The notes beneath the pieces are model-generated. The model had not been told where the DNA came from and searched no databases. It saw only the letters and a list, made by a program, of their open reading frames with translations. Shown one piece after another: positions 20,757 to 32,523 of a stretch of DNA of 64,000 nt. The first letter of the stretch is position 1. Every line of letters starts with the position of its first letter. Origin of the DNA: Helichrysum umbraculigerum (Eukaryota > Streptophyta > Magnoliopsida > Asterales > Asteraceae); assembly GCA_949592205.1 (NCBI GenBank), contig CATIUR010000006.1:63422001-63486000 (forward strand). Direction: 5' to 3'. The translations under genes and the position numbers were made by a program.

Positions 20757-22268
20757 TGATGTGTAAAAACCGATTTATAAAAATTAAGAAAAGTATCTAA
20801 GTATGGACTATTACACAACTAGGCAAGTGTACCTAATCGAGTAGTAGTATAGCAAAGATAAATTTCCAGGTATCGTCCACAAGAACAGTTTATATGTATT
20901 TTGAAGTTATTTCCAATTAATAGTTAACTAAATAGAAAGCGAGTAAAATTGGGAGTTTATGCCTCTTAACGACAGACAGTCGAATGGTTTTAATTAAAAG
21001 TAAAGACTTAAACTAAGTAAAGCAAATAAAGATAGATTTATCTCAGATTATAAAAGCATGTTCATCTAGACTTTTTACCTCTAGTGTTGGACAAGTTTAA
21101 TTAAGAACTAGATTGAAACCTAACATATGTGAATTAACCAATTGGATTACTTGCTCTCACAATGCAATCACTTAATTAAGATTACGAAATGCAAGTCTCC
21201 TTGACACCTTAGACCTCTCAATTATAATCAATTAATCCAACTAAAATGATGACTTAATCGTGTGATATTACTCTCGTAAAAACCAACAATCATACAAGAC
21301 CTCTCTTAGTATGATCCACCCATATTACAATTATTTTAATCCAAATCAACTCTTTTATTGTCTCCAATCAAAAGCACAAGATTAATAATCAAGTAAACAC
21401 AACGTTAAATGCAAGAGTTCTCACTCATTGAAACAAACGCAATATCAATTGATTGAACTAAATAAATCGCAATACAAATCGTTCGATGATTAAGCATCAA
21501 GTTATCATACGATTAAGAATCAATCATAAAAGCATGTCCAACATCTAGAGTTATTAATCTAGATGAACAATAAGAGTTTAGCCCATGATTATGGACTCAA
21601 ACGCAGAAACAATAATAATCAATGAAGAATTCATAGTCATAAGAACAAGAATTAACCGATGAAAACTAATGTTGTTGGATGTTTGATGATTAACTCTAGC
21701 TTCCCCAATGATTAGGATGATGATTAGTAGCTTAGGATCTCTCCAAAAGCTGCTGGAAATCGCCCAAAACCGTCCAAGAATGAAGCCTCCCCGAAACTAG
21801 GGTTAAAAAGTCGAATTTATACTCATCAGGTCGGCGCACGACATGGCCATGGCGTTTTGGAGGACATGGCCGTGGCCTCTCTCAGGTTGTAACAATGATC
21901 AGGTAAGCAGCAACATGGCCATGGCCTCTACAAGGACATGGTCGTGTCCAACATCAGAATGCTATTATCAATCAGGTACGTACATCATGGCCATGACCCA
22001 TCTGAAGACATGGCCGTGGCCTTAATCAGGAACCAATATACAATCAGGTACTAGGGACATGGGCATGGCCATTGTATGACATTGGCATGGCCTCACTACT
22101 TTTGCTCGGTTTCACATATTCTTCCACTCTTTACACCATTTCTTCCATATGAACACCTGAAATCAATTTCTAACTAGATAAGTATCAAAAGTTCACGGAA
22201 TCAAATGTAATGATACACAATTAGGATCGATATCGCATATAAAAATATGTATAATTTATGCGATATCA
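20757..22268 (-). repeat. 5' LTR of nested element
   Basis: 1512 bp, promoter copy for the minus-oriented element. Minus-strand TATA-like TATAAATT at 21814-21821, with the CATGGCC doublet array at 21842-22092 directly upstream of it. Confidence 0.95.
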
Positions 22269-25200
22269 AGTATATACACGAGATGGAGGATGAGTTGATG
22301 TTCCTTAGAGAGTTTAAAAGGAAAACGGAGGAAGTTACAGCTAGACAACTTTTGCAACAACAATCTTCTGTTTTCGGTGCTAGTCCTCCCTCACAATCCA
22401 ATAAAGTGTACTCCTTCAAAACCTTTATGTCAAGCAAACCACCGGAGTTTCATGGAAGCACAAATCCCACCGTGACTTTAAACTGGTTGAGAGATATGGA
22501 ACGGAAATTCGATGTGTCTCGTTGTGAGGAGGAATCAAAGGTTATGTTTGCCGTTTAGTGCATGAAGGATGAGGCGATGGTTTGGTGGGACTCAGTTACA
22601 GGTCATTTAACACAACAACAAAAGGGATCAATCCGATGGCCTGATTTTCATCAAGCCGTTTGCAATCAATATTGTTCTGATTTTGATATGGCGCGGATTA
22701 GGAGGGAGTTTGTGAACCTTCATTTATCGGATAAAATGACTATTGATGAGTTGATAGCGCAATTTACTGAAAAACTTCGGTTTGTTCAACAGTGGGTTCC
22801 TGATGAGAAAACCAGAATCGAACAATTTGTGGATGCCTTACCCCATAACTATCGCACTACCGTGAGATTAGCTAGTAGTTTATCGCAAGCCTTTAATCTT
22901 GCAAGATCGGTTGATAGTGATATTCGAGGTTTTCGTGCTTCTCAAGCTAAATTCTTCTTCAAGATTTAAAGCGGATTCATCTAGCAAAGGAAAATCTTAT
23001 TCGCAGGGTAGTCTGCAGAATAAGAAATTTGTGAGTAGAAGTAGTTCGTCTAGTAACTCTAATTGGTGCAACATGTGTAAATCTAGGCATTCTGGGCCGT
23101 GTACCGTGCAAACGAATAAGTGTTTGAAATGTGGGGAACTTGGCCATGAGATAAAGAATTGTCGGTACCCGAACTTTGTGTGTTGGACTTGCAAAAAGGA
23201 GGGACATCGTGTGGGTCAATGTCCGGAGGCAGGAAAGTCAGGGTCGGGTTCGGTCGGGAGTTCGGCATCTTCCGGTCAGAAACGGAAGAATCCTCCACCA
23301 CCAACAAGTAGGGCTTTTCAAATGACAGTCGATGAGGCTGTGCATACAGAAGATGTCATAACTAGTACATTCCTTATAAACTCTGTACCGGCTCGTGTAT
23401 TGTTTGACTCTGGTGCTAATTGTACTTTCATATCTGTATGCTTCTGTGATAAGTTGAACTTAGTCCCTACTGTGATAACAAAACCCATTGAAGTAGAAAT
23501 TGTTAGTGGTAAATTAGTTTCTGTTACCACCTCGGTGACTGGAGCTAATATTGTGATTGATGACCAAACTTTCCCTATTTCATTCTTGTTGATGCCAATC
23601 CCTAGTTTTGATGTGATAATTGGTATGGATTGGTTGAGTCAAAATAGGGCTAGCATTGATTGTCACCAAAAGTTGATTAGGATCCCAATCTCCGAAGGGT
23701 CATACGTTGTGGCTCGAGGAGAACGGGATAATATGTCAATTCCCTTGATTTCCATGATGAAGGCTAGGAAGTCATTGTCTAAAGGTTGCGAGTCCTACCT
23801 AGCCTATGTAGATGATGCCAAGCTTGAAAAGAAAACCATTTCCGATGTTTCGGTTGTTTGTGAATATCCAGAGGTATTTCCCGATGAATTACCGGGTTTA
23901 CCACCAGTTAGGGAAGTTGAGTATCGTATTGATCTTGTGCCGGGCTCGTCCCATATAGCTAAAGCTCCGTATAGGTTAGCGCCTTCTGAGATTCGTGAAA
24001 TGATGAATCAGATACAGGAATTGTTGGATAAGGAGTTTATCAGACCTAGTTCTCACCGTGGGGTGCGCCGGTATTATTTGTGAAAAAGAAAGACGGGTCG
24101 TTGCGTATGTGTATTGATTATAGAGAATTGAACAAGAGGACAGTAAAGAACAAATACCCTCTGCCCAGAATAGATGATTTATTTGATCAGTTGCAGGGTT
24201 CTTCGGTATATTCTAAGATTGATTTGAGGTCGGGTTATCATCAGGTTCGTGTTCGGGAAGAAGATATTCCTAAAACGGCCTTTCGTACTAGGTATGGACA
24301 TTATGAATTTTTGGTCATGCCTTTTGGTTTGACAAATGCTCCCGCAGTATTTATGGACTTGATGAACCGTGTTTGTCGACTCTTCTTGGATAAGTTTGTG
24401 ATTGTTTTCATTGACGATATTCTTGTGTATTCAAAATCTGAAGTCGAGCATGCCATGCATCTAAGGTTGATCCTTGATACCTTGAAACGGGAACAGTTGT
24501 ATGCCAAGTTTTCTAAATGTGAATTTTGGATTCGGGAAGTTCAATTCTTGGGCCATATAATTTGTAAGGATGGTGTGAAAGTAGATCCATCGAAAATCGA
24601 GGCTGTGATGAAATGGAATGCCCCTAAGTCTGCTTCTGAAATAAATAGTTTTCTTGGATTAGCGGGTTATTACCGAAAATTCATAAAAGATTTTTCAAAA
24701 ATTGCCGGTCCGTTAACTAAATCAACCCGTAAGGATGTGAAATTTGTATGGACTAATCAACAGGAACAAGCTTTTCAGACATTAAGGCAATTGTTGTGTC
24801 AGGCACCCGTGTTGACATTACCCGATGGTACAGATGATTTCGTTGTCTACTGTGACACTTCTCATTCAGGTTTGGGCTGTGTACTTATGCAAAGAGATAG
24901 AGTTATTGCCTATGCTTCTCGACAGTTGAAACCACATGAAAAGAATTATCCCACTCACGATTTAGAACTTGCAGCAGTTGTGTTTGCCTTAAAACTTTGG
25001 AGACATTATTTATATGGTACTCGATGTGTTGTTTGTACTGACCACAAAAGTCTGCAGTATGTGTTTTCCCAAAAAGAGTTGAACATGCGTCAGAGGCGAT
25101 GGCTTGAATTAATCAAAGATTACGATTGTGAAATTAGATATCATCCAGGCAAGGCCAATGTTGTTGCTGACGCTCTGAGCCGAAAGGGTGTTTCCGATAG

Positions 25201-26694
25201 AATTTATTACTTGAAAGTGGATGTTTCTTCCGACTTGATCAATCAAATAAAAGTTGCACAATTAGAAGCATTGAAGGATCATAATTTGGAAACCGAGATT
25301 ATGTTGAAAAGAAAGGATGAGTTGGTCGAAGACTCGAGAGGATTAATGACCTATCAATCTCGCGTATGGATCCCTTTACTTGGAAATATTCGGGATTTGA
25401 TTTTGAATGAATCACACAAATCTAAACTGTCTATTCATCCCGGTAGTACTAGTATGTACAATGACTTGAAACCGTTATATTGGTGGCCTACAATGAAGAC
25501 CGACATTGCAAAATTTGTTGGTGCTTGTCATATTTGCTCACAAGTCAAAGCGGAACATCAAAAGCCGTACGGATCATTGAAACAGTTGGAAATACCCGAG
25601 TGGAAATGGGAACACATAACCATGGATTTTGTAACTAAATTGCCGCGTACTGCTCGAGGTAATGACATGATTTGGGTTATCGTTGATCGGTTGACTAAGA
25701 GCGCGCACTTTCTTGCTACCAGCGAATCTGCTCCTTTAGGTAAACTGGCTCAGTTGTACCTTAATGAAATCGTCTCGAGACATGGTATTCCTTTGTCGAA
25801 TTGTGTCTGACCGAGACTCTCGTTTCGTTTCTCGTTTTTGGCAAAGTTTACAACATGAATTGGGGACACGTGTAAACCTTAGTACCGCTTATCATCCGCA
25901 AACTGACGGACAATCAGAACGCACAATTCAAACATTAGAGGATATGCTTCGTGCTTGTGTTTTGGAATATGGAGGTTCGTGGGATTCACACCTCCCATTG
26001 GTTGAATTTGCTTATAACAATTCGTATCACTCCAGTATCGGCATGCCTCCGTATGAGATGTTGTATGGTCGACGTTGTAGAACACCGACATGTTGGTTAG
26101 AAGCCGGAGAGAAATAGTTTGTTGGACCTGACATCGTACAAATGATCGCCGATAAAGTAGCAATTGCACGTGAAAAGTTGAAAGCCGCGCGTGATAGACA
26201 GAAGCGATATGCGGATCCGAAAAGACGACCGGTTGTATTTTCTGAAGGTGAGCTTGTATATCTCAAAGTTTCTCCGTGGAAGGGTGTGATCCGATTTGGA
26301 AAACGGGGAAAGTTGGCACCTAGGTATATTGGTCCATTCAAAATTCGACAAGTGGTTAATGACCAGTCTGTGACGTTGGATCTTCCCCCTGAACTCGCGG
26401 GTATTCACAATACGTTTAACGTGTGTTATTTGAGAAAGTGTAACATCGAAGATCAGTCGCAAATCCTTCCGTTGCAAGACTTGAGAGTTGATCAAACTCA
26501 GAAGTTGATTGAGGAACCGGTAGAAATCCTTGATAGGAAGGTTACCAAACTTAGGAAGAAACAAATTCCTATGGTGCTAGTTAAGTGGAAACATAGTTTA
26601 GGTTCCAACCTAACTTGGGAGTCTGAGAAGTCAATGAAGTCCAGATATCCTGGATTGTTTGATGGTGTTGAGATTTCGGGGACGAAATCTCCTT

Positions 26695-26708
26695 AAGGAT
26701 GGGAGATT
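26695..26708 (+). other. Polypurine tract of Gypsy element
   Basis: AAGGATGGGAGATT lies directly before the 3' LTR. Confidence 0.7.
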
Positions 26709-28803
26709 TGTAACATCCTCTCCAGTGGCCTGGTATTTTTCTATTTATATTGAATATTTAAATTGTTTTAGAAATTAGTTGTTATAAATTGCTTTATTGT
26801 GAAACTTAGTGAAATATGACTTAGGATTTATTGTGGTTAATAAAAGGTTGCTTGGATTAATTTATTAAAGGTGACGGTATAATAAAATAAATTTCTCGCA
26901 TTCAGTAATTAAGTGCCAGACAATAGATTTAGGGCGGGTATAATTTATCCCAAAATGTTTGGTAGATCAAAAAGGGCTGACCCCTTTTTCCTCCACTACT
27001 TTACCATTTTCTTTCTCATTTCATTTGAAGTAAAAAAAAAAAACTTGAAACCTAACTAAATTCTAGTAAATTGAATTCACTCCTTTGATTCACCAAATAA
27101 CTAGTGAAGATTTTACTAGTTGATTCCATCATCTTGTTGTTGCCATTTAACTCATCATCAAAGTGTAAGTATATCTCTTTCACCAATTTAGGGGTTACTA
27201 GATTAGATGATGAAATTGACTAATTGAGTTATTTTGTTAGTTATATGATGATCAATTGTGATATATGATGCTATGAAATGATGATTGATTGATTATATAG
27301 AATTAATCCATGTTCTTGATCTATGTTTGAAGTTAGTTGAAGATTTAATGGGGTTTTATGACTTGGTTTGAATCTTGAATAATTTGATGTTATTGTTGTT
27401 AGTAGATGTTAAATGATAATAGGAAACATGTTTTGGTTAAGTTAGAAGCTTGTAAGATGAGTTTTCTGCATAGTTAGTTCGTATTTGATTTTGGTGGGTT
27501 TGAAATTCTGGGTTAAGCTATGAACGAGTTGGGCATCACCTGCAGGACATGGAAGCCGGCGGCTTATATGCTTAGCCGGCGGCTATGTGGATTTTGCTCG
27601 GGAAGCCGGCGGCCAGAGGGCTTAGCCGGCGGTTAAATGCCTTTGGCCGGCTGGTCAAGGACCCTAGCCGGCGGGTAAAAATGGCTTTAAAACGCGAGAT
27701 AGTTCTGTTAGCTCAAAAGTTAATTTACCCGGCGGGTTAGGTTAGGAAGCCGGCGGCTTGGTGGATTTAGCCGGCGGCTGATAGGCCTAGCCGGCGGCTA
27801 AAGTGTCTAGTTTCACTTTTCGTATTTATTTGCTATAACGTGATATTAATTGGTTGATACTTGTTATATAATGATTAGTAACACACGAGTGAGACTTATA
27901 ACTTAGATAATAGTGGTGTTACGTCCCTAAAGCGATTAATTGATATGAGTTATATGTAGATGATTTCAATTACTAACTTGTTTATGATGTTGATCCTCAG
28001 ATCCTCTAAAAGACAAAGTAGCACCTGGAATCTGAGTTGGTAAAGACGAAGGTATCGGTGAGTGGATTCGGAACTCACCATTAAACTTAGTTGTAATCAT
28101 TGGATTACAACTAATAAGTGTGGATATATTGTGGTTGCTTATTCAATATACCTTGTTGATTATTACTCAATGTGCAATGTGTGGCCTTCGGGCAGTAGTT
28201 GTTAATGAGGTCAACGAGTTGTTGAATGGTTGGTTGGGCTAGTTGGTTATCGTGTGAATGATACAGGGATTTACTTCATTTGTTGTGTGTATTGAACTGT
28301 ATCTGAGTAGGATAACCACTAGCTATCGGTCTCGTCCGTTATGGCCATACGGATAGGTTGGATAAGTGTTCTTGGGGAGCCACCCGGGTTATTGGTTATC
28401 CCCAGAGCCGCCGATCCTCATTATTGTATTGTTTGCTGTAATTTGGTGATTATGCTAAGTTGAATGTTGTGTGATGAACTCACTCACTTAGCTATGTGCT
28501 AATCCCTCCTCTCTACTTCCTGCATATTATATTTTAGTTAGATGGGTAGCAGGAAGTTGATGCTCTAGGAGCTGGGAATGTCTTGAAAAGCATGCTACTC
28601 TGATAATGTTTTGTACTAAACAAGTGGGTTTTATATGATGCCCCAATTAAGATGTGATTAAATAGTTTTTGAACCAGTATGACTTAAGCTATGAACTGTT
28701 TATGTACTCTAATCAGGGTGCAGTAAAACTAATGATGTGTTTTAAATTTCTACGCTTCCGGGTTATTAATATTATATTGGCTTATGAAATGAGGGGCGTT
28801 ATA
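26709..28803 (+). repeat. 3' LTR of Gypsy element
   Basis: 2095 bp. It has the GCCGGCGG array and keeps the 92 bases (27838-27929) that are missing from the 5' LTR. One A fewer in a poly-A tract and about eight substitutions are the other differences. Confidence 0.95.
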
Positions 28804-29069
28804 TAGACATAAAAAAAGTTACAAGACTCGTAACTCACAACCAATGGAATAAGAGAATGAGGAAACGGATATGGAATAAAAAGAGAAATTAACTAGATGA
28901 ATAACAACATATTTTGAGCAAAAGAAAATAGCATCATGTCTTGTAGAAAGATGACAGATAGTACTAAAGCGTACATTGTAGACATAAAAAAAGTTAGATA
29001 AGTTGTCACATGACTCGTAACTCACAGCCAATGGAATAAGAGAATGAGAAAAAGGATATGGAATAAAAA
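28804..29069 (+). repeat. 187-bp tandem repeat array, right part
   Basis: Continues the array after the Gypsy insertion with about one and a half monomers (landmark at 28891). It ends at the Mutator-type MITE at 29070. The first monomer here has lost about 18 bases (AAAAAAAGTTACAAGACT instead of AAAGTTGGATAAGTTGTCACAAGACT). Confidence 0.9.
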
Positions 29070-29622
29070 GATAAAATCTCAAAAATATTCTTTCTCTTTC
29101 CTCAAATTTACCAAAACACTATTTCTCTCACCTATATTACCAAAACACTCCTCTCACTAGCGAAAACAAATTGATGGTACAATATATATCGATGGTGTTG
29201 ACTTTTTACTTTTTTGTTTAGATTAAAGTCTAACCAAATAATGACAAGTGGCAACCATCGAAATATTATTTTATGGTGCAATAAAAAGTCGTTGGTGCTG
29301 ATATCTAAGGCATCCATTGAAATATTTAAAGATTTCGATGGTGCTTCCTTTTTCATCAAAAATGTCACATCACTAGAGAAACCTCGAGTCATCTCGATGG
29401 CCTTCTTTTTCTTTGTTTCGATGGTGTTTACTTTTTGTGTTGAGTTGTCACCATTTGGTTGGACTTTTATTTAAACAAAAAGTAAAAAGTAAACACCATC
29501 GGAATATATTGTACCATTGAATTTTTTTTCGCTGGTCAGAGGAGTGTTTTGGTGATATAGGAAAGAGAAAAAGTGTTTTGGTAAATTTGAGAGGAGAGAA
29601 AGAGCATTTTTGTGATTTCCTC
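29070..29622. mobile_element. Mutator-type MITE, 553 bp
   Basis: Long imperfect terminal inverted repeats of about 150 bp (left GATAAAATCTCAAAAAT, right end reads GAGGAAATCACAAAAAT in reverse) and a perfect 9-bp duplication GAATAAAAA at 29061-29069 and 29623-29631. No transposase. The 9-bp duplication and the long repeats are the Mutator hallmarks. It inserted at the right edge of the 187-bp array. Confidence 0.85.
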
Positions 29623-29791
29623 GAATAAAAAATAGAAAGGAAAATGCAAAAAGGATTTGATACTTAAACAATTCAGAGACTTGGGCTACATTTATCGAGG
29701 ACTCATCTAAAAAGTGCTAAAACTCCATAATGTATTTTGTTGGAAGAGGTCCTGCACATTGGTGTATATTCAATTATGTAAGCATCTTGTG

Positions 29792-30219
29792 TAGGGATGG
29801 CAATGGGTCGGGTTCGGGTTAGGTTTTAATGAACCCGTACCCAAACCCATTTAGAATACGCATACCCAAATCCAACCCAATAGCTAGCGGGTACTCATTT
29901 AATATTACCCATCGGTTTTTCGGGTTCCCACGGATATCGGTTATCCCCGCTTGACTATTCCGCAGAAAAAATAGCAAGTATGGCGATTAGAAATGACTCT
30001 TAAAACAGAAAGGTGACAAAACAAAAGAAGCAAACCAAGATACCCTAAATAATAGAATGGTTGTTCAAACCGGTCATAATACAAACAATTACATGTTTTT
30101 GAAAGTACAAAATTCAAATGTCATGATCATTCAAATTCAAATAAATAGATGCAAAATATATAGATAATATGATCATTCTTAATATTCAATCTTCATCCAC
30201 AAATTAACTGGGCTTTAAT

Positions 30220-30299
<80 letters not shown>

Positions 30300-30516
30300 T
30301 AGTAATTACTAATAATCATGCGGGTACGGGTAATTGGGTATGGGTACGGGTAATCGGGGCGGGTATTACTAAAACCCGTACCCAAACCCAAACCCGCGAA
30401 AAAAAAAAAATTTGTACCCAAACCCGTATCCAAACCCGTCTACTCGTACGGGTACGGGTATTAATTGGGTCGGGTTCGGTTTTCCCCATCGGGTTCGGAT
30501 GATTTTGCCATCCCTA
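29792..30516. mobile_element. hAT non-autonomous element, 725 bp
   Basis: Terminal repeats TAGGGATGGCAA and its reverse complement at the right end, with a perfect 8-bp duplication ATCTTGTG (29784-29791, 30517-30524). Subterminal regions are full of CGGGTACGGGTA and ACCCGTACCCA repeats. A (TA)n tract of about 70 bp lies at 30222-30292. No transposase. Confidence 0.93.
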
Positions 30517-30775
30517 ATCTTGTGAATGTATCTTTCAAAATATTTATATCGTTCAACGGCGACATCACTAAATATTTCCAAAATGCATCCTATAAAATAT
30601 GACTCCGTATTGACACTAATTAAGCTTCGAAAAAACCCAAAACACCAAAACCCGAATCAAGCTCTAATAATACACACCAAACTAAAAGTATACTTAGAAC
30701 TCCTATCAGGCTATATTGTTATATGTAACCACATCATAATTCAAATTATTGGTGTTAGAATATTCAAATTTATCA

Positions 30776-30925
30776 AAGGGTCATTAGCTTAATGGTTATG
30801 AGATAATTTTCCAAACTTGAAGTTGTAAGTTTGAGTATGTGATTGAAATACATATAAATTTTGGTGGATAAATGTGTTATGATTGTAATTGTAGTATAAT
30901 AGTTACAGTTGTTATTCCTAAAAAA
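30776..30925 (+). mobile_element. Possible tRNA-derived SINE
   Basis: TAGCTTAATGGTTATGAG resembles a pol III A box of a tRNA, and AAGTTTGAGTA about 35 bases later resembles a weak B box. The unit ends in a short A run. No target duplication found. Low certainty. Confidence 0.35.
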
Positions 30926-32523
30926 ATGTATTTTTACTAGAGTACATGTTATTAATATACACATCAAACGCATTTAATATGAGAATCAAGAATTTACTAG
31001 TTGGACTTTATGATTGGTATTCAAGTCATAGTGAAGTGTATATCTATACCAAAAAATTGATCTTCCTAAAATTCCTTTGACGGACAACATTTATTTAAAC
31101 CAAACATTTTCAATCGACGACCCATTAAATATGCATATGCTCATTTAAACCAATTATTTCTGTTTAAGTGGCAAAATGAATGAGTCGGGTCGGGTTAGGT
31201 CACAGGTTTAGATGAGTTTGGGTCTAAATGGGTCTGGGTCTAGATGAGTCATTTAGAAGGATAGATCTAAACGGGTCCGGGTCAAATGGGTCTCGGGTCG
31301 GGTCGGGTCATCGGTTTTTACCAAACTTTTTTTTTTATTTGAGTGAAAAATGAAAAAAATGAAATATATAGTTTTACACCACTTATAGAATACATCGTTT
31401 TAATAAAACCGCCTATAGAATACACACTTATGGCGGGGCTAAAAGCACCGCCTAAAGTAATTAAGGCGGGGTAAGTTAAACCGCTACCTTTTTAGTTTGT
31501 GTAAGGCGGGTTACATAAACCCACTTTAATATGATATCAAAACCCGTCATATAACCAATTTTGACCCCACCATTTTAATCAAGCAACGTGTGTCCTTCTA
31601 GGACTGCCTTTTTGTAACGCCTTAAATGCTCAGTTTTGTAATAGTCTAAAGGTATTCTAGTAAAATCTGAACATCGGGATTCAAATTTTAAAATCGATCT
31701 AAAAGAACGAAAATGATGTTAAGTAAAATTTCGATTAAAAAAATGATTTCAAGTCAAACAACATTGATTTGAGTAAGTCGTGATAGTAATGAGATTGATA
31801 TTTTTAATGTTAAACCGGCCATGGCGAGCATATATGTTAGCTTACAGAGACACTGTAGCTCAACTACCCTCAGCTAACACTACGTCTACCATGTATAAAA
31901 TCATATGCCAAGTTAAACATGACTTTATTAATATTCGGGGTATGATGTTACTTTATAAACTAGATTGCATAAATTTCAAGTAAACGGGTACGTTCATGAG
32001 ATATATAATCCGTTACAATTTAATTGTCCATTAAAAATTTGTACATAACATTGAAAAAGTTACAAATTCTGGTGCTAACAAAATAAGAGACCATCATTTT
32101 TAACTTAAAAACATTCTAATTGGTGGAATTGAAATTAGACAATTATTTTGGAACATATCAAAAGGTATATTTTGATAATAAAACTGAAACAGAGGTAGTA
32201 GTGTTCGTAAACGACCCAGAAAATTTTACATCGGCTCCAAGCTCTTCAATTCGATTAAGATCAAAAGGTGTCAAAAATGTGTTGCATTACTTCACTAGGT
32301 ACTCACTTTTGTTTTTTATCACTAAATTACAGAAATAGCCGGCCATGTATTTCCGTAACTTTGGCCTAAACATATTCAATGTGTGATTAAAAAAAAAAAC
32401 TCTAAACGTACGAGGACATATATATCCAAAGTAGCAAAAAATGAATATAGGTAATTAATACAGTAATCCTTTTAAGCTAATCCGTGGAGCTTCAAATGCT
32501 TCAAATTAATTAAGCTGATACTA
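30926..32523. other. Intergenic, repeat fragments
   Basis: Includes a GGGTC-rich stretch (31180-31310) resembling hAT subterminal sequence and a patch with GGCGGGGCTAAAAG and GGCGGGGTAAG motifs (31430-31530) that may be the end of a DNA transposon. Short open frames here show no known domain. Confidence 0.5.

Larger units (their letters stand above)
14561..22268 (-). mobile_element. Nested Athila-like gag-protease LTR element
   Basis: A 7.7-kb minus-oriented element inserted in the Gypsy gag with exact duplication AGTAT (14556-14560, 22269-22273). LTRs of 1512 bp each end TGAT...ATCA and appear identical on direct reading, so insertion is very recent. The primer-binding site is tRNA-Asp type, usual for the Athila branch. 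The one long ORF encodes Gag and protease only (829 aa). Reverse transcriptase, RNase H and integrase are missing, and a 2-kb non-coding stretch takes their place. It is non-autonomous but recently mobile, so an active partner is inferred elsewhere in this genome. Confidence 0.93.
14420..26696 (+). pseudogene. Gypsy gag-pol, decayed and interrupted
   Basis: ATG at 14420. The first 47 codons (MADEEQPTTNPNN...) run to 14560 and the frame resumes at 22274 after the nested element. Gag shows AMVWWDSVTGHL and then three zinc knuckles (CX2C... near 23073-23105, CLKCGELGHEIKNC, CWTCKKEGHRVGQC). Protease has VLFDSGAN and VIIGMDWL. Reverse transcriptase has the FIDDILVYS active site. RNase H has AYASRQLKPHEKNY and TDHKSLQY. 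Integrase has a zinc-finger region, then DFVTKLP, AYHPQTDGQSER and AYNNSYHSSI. The C-terminus (LVKWKHS...LTWES) looks like a chromodomain. Lesions: TAG at 22556-22558, an extra T near 22953, one base lost near 24052, an extra A near 25800, and TAG at 26115-26117. The product cannot be made intact. Confidence 0.9.
12243..28803 (+). mobile_element. Ty3/Gypsy chromovirus-type LTR element (host of nested element)
   Basis: A 16.6-kb plus-oriented element with LTRs at 12243-14246 and 26709-28803 and exact duplication TAGAC (12238-12242, 28804-28808). It has an iMet-type primer-binding site and a polypurine tract. Gene order is gag - protease - reverse transcriptase - RNase H - integrase - chromodomain-like C-terminus, which is the Tekay/Del-like chromovirus plan. 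Its gag is interrupted by a 7.7-kb nested element after codon 47. LTRs show only about eight substitutions in 2 kb plus one 92-bp indel, yet the coding region has two nonsense codons and three frameshifts. Confidence 0.95.

Noticed and set aside
22977..26564. Several 65-155 codon minus-strand ORFs across the Gypsy pol region
   Set aside because: Antisense shadows of gag, protease, reverse transcriptase and integrase coding on the plus strand.
31150..31330. GGGTCGGGTC-rich stretch taken as a telomere-like or quadruplex element
   Set aside because: Looks like degraded hAT subterminal repeats, as in the complete element at 29792-30516.
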